From: Xanthobacteraceae bacterium
GTDB taxonomy: Bacteria > Pseudomonadota > Alphaproteobacteria > Rhizobiales > Xanthobacteraceae
Direction: 5' to 3'
Length of the DNA: 16,507 bases
Assembly: GCA_030039655.1 (NCBI GenBank)
Contig: JASHVC010000594.1
Span: 1 to 16,507 of the forward strand
Shown here: piece after piece, positions 13,610 through 16,507 of the stretch
Layout: each line of letters starts with the position of its first letter
Numbering within the stretch: position 1 is the stretch's first letter
Translations under genes and position numbers: made by a program
The notes under the pieces: generated by a model
The model's input: the letters and a program-made list of their open reading frames with translations, nothing else
Database searches by the model: none
What the model was told of the DNA's origin: nothing

Positions 13610-14623
13610 TCATTTCGTCGAAGTGAGTTGGCGGTAGGCGGCGACGATATCCGGCGTGGCGCTTTTCGCCAATTCCTGCACCATGGCGGCAAGCTGTGGG
13701 CCGCCGATCGGCTCGCCGACCGGCTGCTCGGCGTTGCGTGCGTCGGACTGATAATCTGGATCGGCCGCCATGGCGAGAAACGCGCGGCGCAGGATATCGG
13801 CACGCTCGGGCGGAATGCCCGTTGGCCCCACAAGCGGCAGGCCGAAATTGTCAGGCGCTTCGAGCAGCGCAAGCAGCGGACGCTGGCTCTCCGGTAAAAC
13901 GTCGCCGAGCAACGGAACGTCGCGCAGGTGCGGCCGGGCTTGCAGAATGGGCCGCACCAAATTCTTGTCGATCAGGTCGTGACGTCGCGCGAACGAGTCT
14001 TCGACCGTCCAGAAGCCGTCGAGTTCGCCTTGTTCGAGAGCGACGAGTACGCGTGCAGTGGAGACGTAACCAGAGATGAGCTTGAGCGGATAAGCCTGCA
14101 TGGCGAGTAGCGCCGGCACCATGGCGGTCGGCGTCGTTGCACCCAAGGTGCCGAACGTCAATGGCTTGGGCGAGACTTTGAGCGCCGCGAGATTTTCGAT
14201 GCCAGTCGAGGTGCGCACATAAAGCGCCGAGTTCACGCCGCCCGGGCTGCCAATATAAGTCAGCTTGTCGACATCGAAGGCAACGCCTGCGTCGCGCAAC
14301 GCTCCTTCGACATACCAGGAGCGGCCGGGCATCGCGATGGTTAGCCCATCGGCGGCCGCGCGTTTCGCCACATAGTTCATCGCCACCAACCCGGCAGCAC
14401 CTTCCATGTTTTGGACGATCAGCGCCGGCGCGCCCGGAATGAAGCGTGCGAGATGGCGCGCCACGACCCGCGCCGTAGTATCGACCCCGCCGCCCGGCGC
14501 GAACCCGACGATCATGGTCAGCGTCTTGCCCTGATAGAAGTCTGCGGCCCGCGCTTCACCAGTGCCGAGCGCGAGGGCAAGCGTGGCCACAACAAGCAAA
14601 GCCGTCCAGCATTGCCCTCTCAC
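13610..14623 (-). CDS. TctC/Bug family periplasmic solute-binding protein
   Basis: Exported binding protein of the tripartite tricarboxylate transport (Bug) family, which captures organic acids such as carboxylates in the periplasm. From GTG 14623 it has 337 residues. The signal peptide is VRGQCWTALLVVATLALALG with a likely cleavage at EARA/AD. The mature part shows Bug marks: YQGKTLTMIVGFAPGGGVDTTARVVARHLARFIPG and NMEGAAGLVAMNYVAKRAAADG near the start. Further blocks are FGTLGATTPTAMVPALL and FGLPLVGPTGIPPERADILRRAF. GTG is chosen because GGGAGG precedes it by 4 bases and it begins right before the hydrophobic core; a TTG at 14659 would add a non-signal-like 12 residues. It is first in the operon. 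No TctA or TctB membrane genes are present, as is common for orphan Bug proteins. Confidence 0.92.
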   Translation of the reverse strand: MRGQCWTALLVVATLALALGTGEARAADFYQGKTLTMIVGFAPGGGVDTTARVVARHLARFIPGAPALIVQNMEGAAGLVAMNYVAKRAAADGLTIAMPGRSWYVEGALRDAGVAFDVDKLTYIGSPGGVNSALYVRTSTGIENLAALKVSPKPLTFGTLGATTPTAMVPALLAMQAYPLKLISGYVSTARVLVALEQGELDGFWTVEDSFARRHDLIDKNLVRPILQARPHLRDVPLLGDVLPESQRPLLALLEAPDNFGLPLVGPTGIPPERADILRRAFLAMAADPDYQSDARNAEQPVGEPIGGPQLAAMVQELAKSATPDIVAAYRQLTSTK

Positions 14624-14627
14624 CTGA

Positions 14628-14633
14628 CCTCCC
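14628..14633 (-). promoter_or_regulatory. ribosome-binding site for the TctC-type gene
   Basis: GGGAGG on the minus strand, 4 bases before GTG 14623. No similar site precedes the alternative TTG at 14659, so it decides the start. Confidence 0.6.
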
Positions 14634-14642
14634 GTTGATGCG

Positions 14643-14669
14643 GAGCTTACTCGGCACAAGCCGTAGCTC
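14643..14669 (-). promoter_or_regulatory. leader hairpin upstream of the TctC-type gene
   Basis: In the predicted leader RNA GAGCT pairs with AGCTC (outer arms) and CGGC with GCCG around a TTGT loop (inner arms). An asymmetric internal bulge separates the two stems. It lies just upstream of the ribosome-binding site. It may be a regulatory structure or an operator, but it is short and could be chance. Confidence 0.25.
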
Positions 14670-14682
14670 TCTCCGATGAAAT

Positions 14683-14691
14683 ATTATACCA
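14683..14691 (-). promoter_or_regulatory. extended -10 promoter of the TctC-TPP enzyme-EamA operon
   Basis: The minus strand carries TGGTATAAT: a perfect TATAAT (14683-14688) preceded by the TGn extension. No good -35 hexamer lies 16-18 bases upstream, which is typical of extended -10 promoters. Transcription would start near 14676, giving a leader of about 50 bases. The overlapping plus-strand TATTAT (14682-14687) may serve the divergent acyl-CoA synthetase. Confidence 0.5.
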
Positions 14692-14729
14692 AGCGAGCAA
14701 AGAGCCGAGCCGGAAAGTGGGGCACACGC

Positions 14730-16507
14730 GTGGCAGGCGTTGAGAGCGTGTTTCGTTCGCCCGCCAGCATGTTGCGGGCCTCATCGGTCGCCATCGTGGG
14801 CGCGTCCGAACGGGCGCGGTGGTCGAGCAACATCTTCTCCAATCTGCGCCAGTTCGGTTACGGCGGCCGTATCGTCCTCATCAATCCGCGTCAGCAGAAA
14901 GTTTTCGGCGAAACCTGCCTGGCATCGCTGCGCGACATGTCCGAGCCGGTCGATCATGCGATGGTGATTGTCCCGGCCGCCCACGTGGCCGACACTTTGA
15001 CGGACGCCGAAGCCGCCGGCGTCAAGTCCGCGACCATTTATGCCTCGACCATGGGCGACGGCGAAAGCGACGCATCACGGATGCGCGGTACCTGGTTGAA
15101 GAACTTTCTCGCCACCAGCCGCCTGCGCGTCAGTGGCCCCAACTGCATGGGCTCCTATTCGTATCGCGAGCGGCTGTTCGCATATCCAAATACCGAATTG
15201 TGCAGCGTGCGGCCCGGCCCCATCGGTTGCATCTTCCAGTCTGGCGGAACGCTGCAGTTCTGGCTAAAGAGCGCCGCCGAGCGCGGCATGGGATTCTCCT
15301 ATGCGGTGTCGTCCGGCAACGAGGTCGATCTCGATCTGGCCGACTTTCTCGATTTTCTGGTCGACGATCCGCACACCAAACAAATCGTGCTGTTCATCGA
15401 AGGCATTCGGCGGCCGCAAGCCTTCATGCGCGCCGCCGCCCGCGCGCTGGAGGCCGGCAAGCCGGTGCTGGCGATCAAGACTGGCGCGACGCAGAAATCG
15501 CGCTCGGCCGCGCAATCGCACACCGGCGCCATCGGCGGCGATTACGCCGCGTATCTCGCCATGTGCGAGCGCTACGGCATCGTCAATTGCCGCTCGCTCG
15601 ACGATCTTCTGGAAACCGCGCTCGCCTTCCAGTGCGGGCGGTTGCCGAAGGGTCCGCGCATCGGCTTCGTCACCACGTCCGGCGGCACAGTCGATCTTCT
15701 TTATGACTATGCGGAGACGGAAGGCGCGGTGATTCCCGAGTTCAGCACCGCCACCAATGCCGCGCTGATGCCGCACATGCAGGAAGGGATCTTGCCGAGA
15801 AATCCGCTCGACACCGGCATCCCCACTACGCTGAAGGTTGCGGCCGACCAGTGCGAAATCGTTGCGCGCGATCCGAGCGTCGATATCGTTGCCTGGGCGT
15901 CGCCGCTGCCGGGCAAAGGCGGAAGCTGGGACGACGTGCGCGAACTGCGCCGGCTTTTGGTCGCAACCGACAAGCCCATCATCGCCTTTGGCCGCATGAT
16001 CCATCAGATGACACCGGAGGGATTGGCCGTGCAGGAAAAAGCAGGATTTCCGTTCCTGCAGGGCCAGCAGCCGACGCTACGCGCCATCAACGCGCTATGG
16101 TTCCACGCGCAACGGGCCGGGCGCTCGTTGCCCGCTCTGCCGCCCGCGCCAGCCAGTGATCTGACGCCTGCCAATTTGGACGCGTCGCTCGCACGCTACG
16201 GCATCACGTTGCCGCAAAGCCGGCGCGTCACCAGCGCGCACGAAGCGGCCGACGCCGCAGCCGCCATCGGATTTCCGGTGGCGCTGAAAATCCGCTCGGC
16301 CGACATCATACACAAGACCGAAGCCGGTGGTGTCACGCTCAATCTCGCCAATTCCCGGCAGGTACTTGACGCCGCCGATGCGCTGGCCAAGGCCGCGCGC
16401 GCCGCCCATCCGCAAGCGAAGTTCGAAGGATTTTTGGTGCAGGAAATGGTCTTGGGCGTCGAGACCATCGTGGGAGCGCACACGGACCCGCTCTACGGGC
16501 CGCTGCT
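14730..16507 (+). CDS. ADP-forming acyl-CoA synthetase (CoA-binding / ATP-grasp), truncated by window end
   Basis: Ligase that interconverts an organic acid, CoA and ATP with an acyl-CoA, ADP and phosphate through a phosphohistidine. The frame is open without a stop from the start to the window end (592 codons visible; related proteins have about 700). The CoA-binding domain starts with SSVAIVGASER (18-28), then INPRQQKVFGE and SGPNCMG (135-141). The succinyl-CoA-synthetase-like domain shows CIFQSGG, SSGNEVDLDLADFL and the phosphorylated His H264 in SHTGAIGGDYAAY. The ATP-grasp part begins near residue 480 and includes FPVALKI and IIHKTEAGGV. The start is uncertain: GTG 14730 has GGGG 7 bases upstream; ATG 14769 is shorter; ATG 14676 would lie at or before the likely transcription start. 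It is divergent from the TctC operon and may activate the acid captured there. Confidence 0.9.
   Translation, partial: MAGVESVFRSPASMLRASSVAIVGASERARWSSNIFSNLRQFGYGGRIVLINPRQQKVFGETCLASLRDMSEPVDHAMVIVPAAHVADTLTDAEAAGVKSATIYASTMGDGESDASRMRGTWLKNFLATSRLRVSGPNCMGSYSYRERLFAYPNTELCSVRPGPIGCIFQSGGTLQFWLKSAAERGMGFSYAVSSGNEVDLDLADFLDFLVDDPHTKQIVLFIEGIRRPQAFMRAAARALEAGKPVLAIKTGATQKSRSAAQSHTGAIGGDYAAYLAMCERYGIVNCRSLDDLLETALAFQCGRLPKGPRIGFVTTSGGTVDLLYDYAETEGAVIPEFSTATNAALMPHMQEGILPRNPLDTGIPTTLKVAADQCEIVARDPSVDIVAWASPLPGKGGSWDDVRELRRLLVATDKPIIAFGRMIHQMTPEGLAVQEKAGFPFLQGQQPTLRAINALWFHAQRAGRSLPALPPAPASDLTPANLDASLARYGITLPQSRRVTSAHEAADAAAAIGFPVALKIRSADIIHKTEAGGVTLNLANSRQVLDAADALAKAARAAHPQAKFEGFLVQEMVLGVETIVGAHTDPLYGPL

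Noticed and set aside
14819..15706. 295-codon open frame on the plus strand inside the acyl-CoA synthetase
   Set aside because: It is out of frame with the synthetase, which is open through the whole region and carries every expected motif; this frame is Arg/His-rich noise.
15264..16004. 246-codon open frame on the minus strand opposite the acyl-CoA synthetase
   Set aside because: Antisense shadow without a start context or recognisable domain.
1..16507. CRISPR array, insertion sequence, phage or toxin-antitoxin genes
   Set aside because: No regularly spaced repeats, transposase or integrase motifs, terminal inverted repeats or paired small genes were seen on either strand.

Overview
The window reads as chromosomal DNA of a GC-rich alphaproteobacterium, most likely Hyphomicrobiales (Bradyrhizobium/Xanthobacteraceae-like). 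The support is third-codon GC bias, frequent 4-base ATGA/GTGA gene overlaps, the linked order infA-maf-yacG-tRNA-Phe, the accD-folC pair, and an AccD of rhizobial type with a degenerate zinc ribbon. This placement is inference from protein style and gene order, not from a database search. No insertion sequence, CRISPR array, integrase or obvious pseudogene is visible, and no gene-free stretch exceeds about 180 bases.

Region 1 (1-2000) is the end of a surface-polysaccharide locus: a possible tail of an upstream gene, GDP-L-fucose synthase (fcl) on the plus strand, and a convergent family-2 glycosyltransferase on the minus strand. Region 2 (2072-5809) is housekeeping DNA, all on the minus strand: accD-folC (fatty acid and folate synthesis, joined by a GTGA overlap), infA-maf-yacG (IF-1, a nucleotide pyrophosphatase and a gyrase inhibitor), then tRNA-Phe with a good sigma70-type promoter. 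Region 3 (5909-9710) is an exporter module of ABC-2 permease, ATPase and HlyD-type fusion protein. Its three genes are coupled by ATGA overlaps and transcribed divergently from a TetR repressor. The shared 70-base control region holds a TTGCGA-N16-TATAAT promoter and GCAAC/GTTGC inverted repeats, a strong operator candidate.

Region 4 (9734-10855) is a flavoprotein oxidase of the monomeric sarcosine / N-methyltryptophan oxidase family with its active-site and flavin-linking residues intact. Region 5 (10871-14691) is a minus-strand operon of a TctC-type periplasmic binding protein, a thiamine-diphosphate enzyme of unclear substrate, and an EamA/DMT transporter. Region 6 (14730 to the window end) is a divergent, truncated ADP-forming acyl-CoA synthetase. 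Regions 5 and 6 look like one small organic-acid uptake and metabolism unit whose substrate cannot be read from sequence.

The most unusual local feature is the junction of the thiamine-diphosphate enzyme and the EamA transporter. The transporter's first membrane helix is encoded in frame directly after the upstream TAG stop, with no ATG, GTG or TTG start. A CTG codon lies 8 bases after a GGGAG ribosome-binding site, so a CTG start is the simplest reading. I found no clear evidence of a wholly new system. The region 5/6 module is the best candidate for uncharacterised biochemistry.
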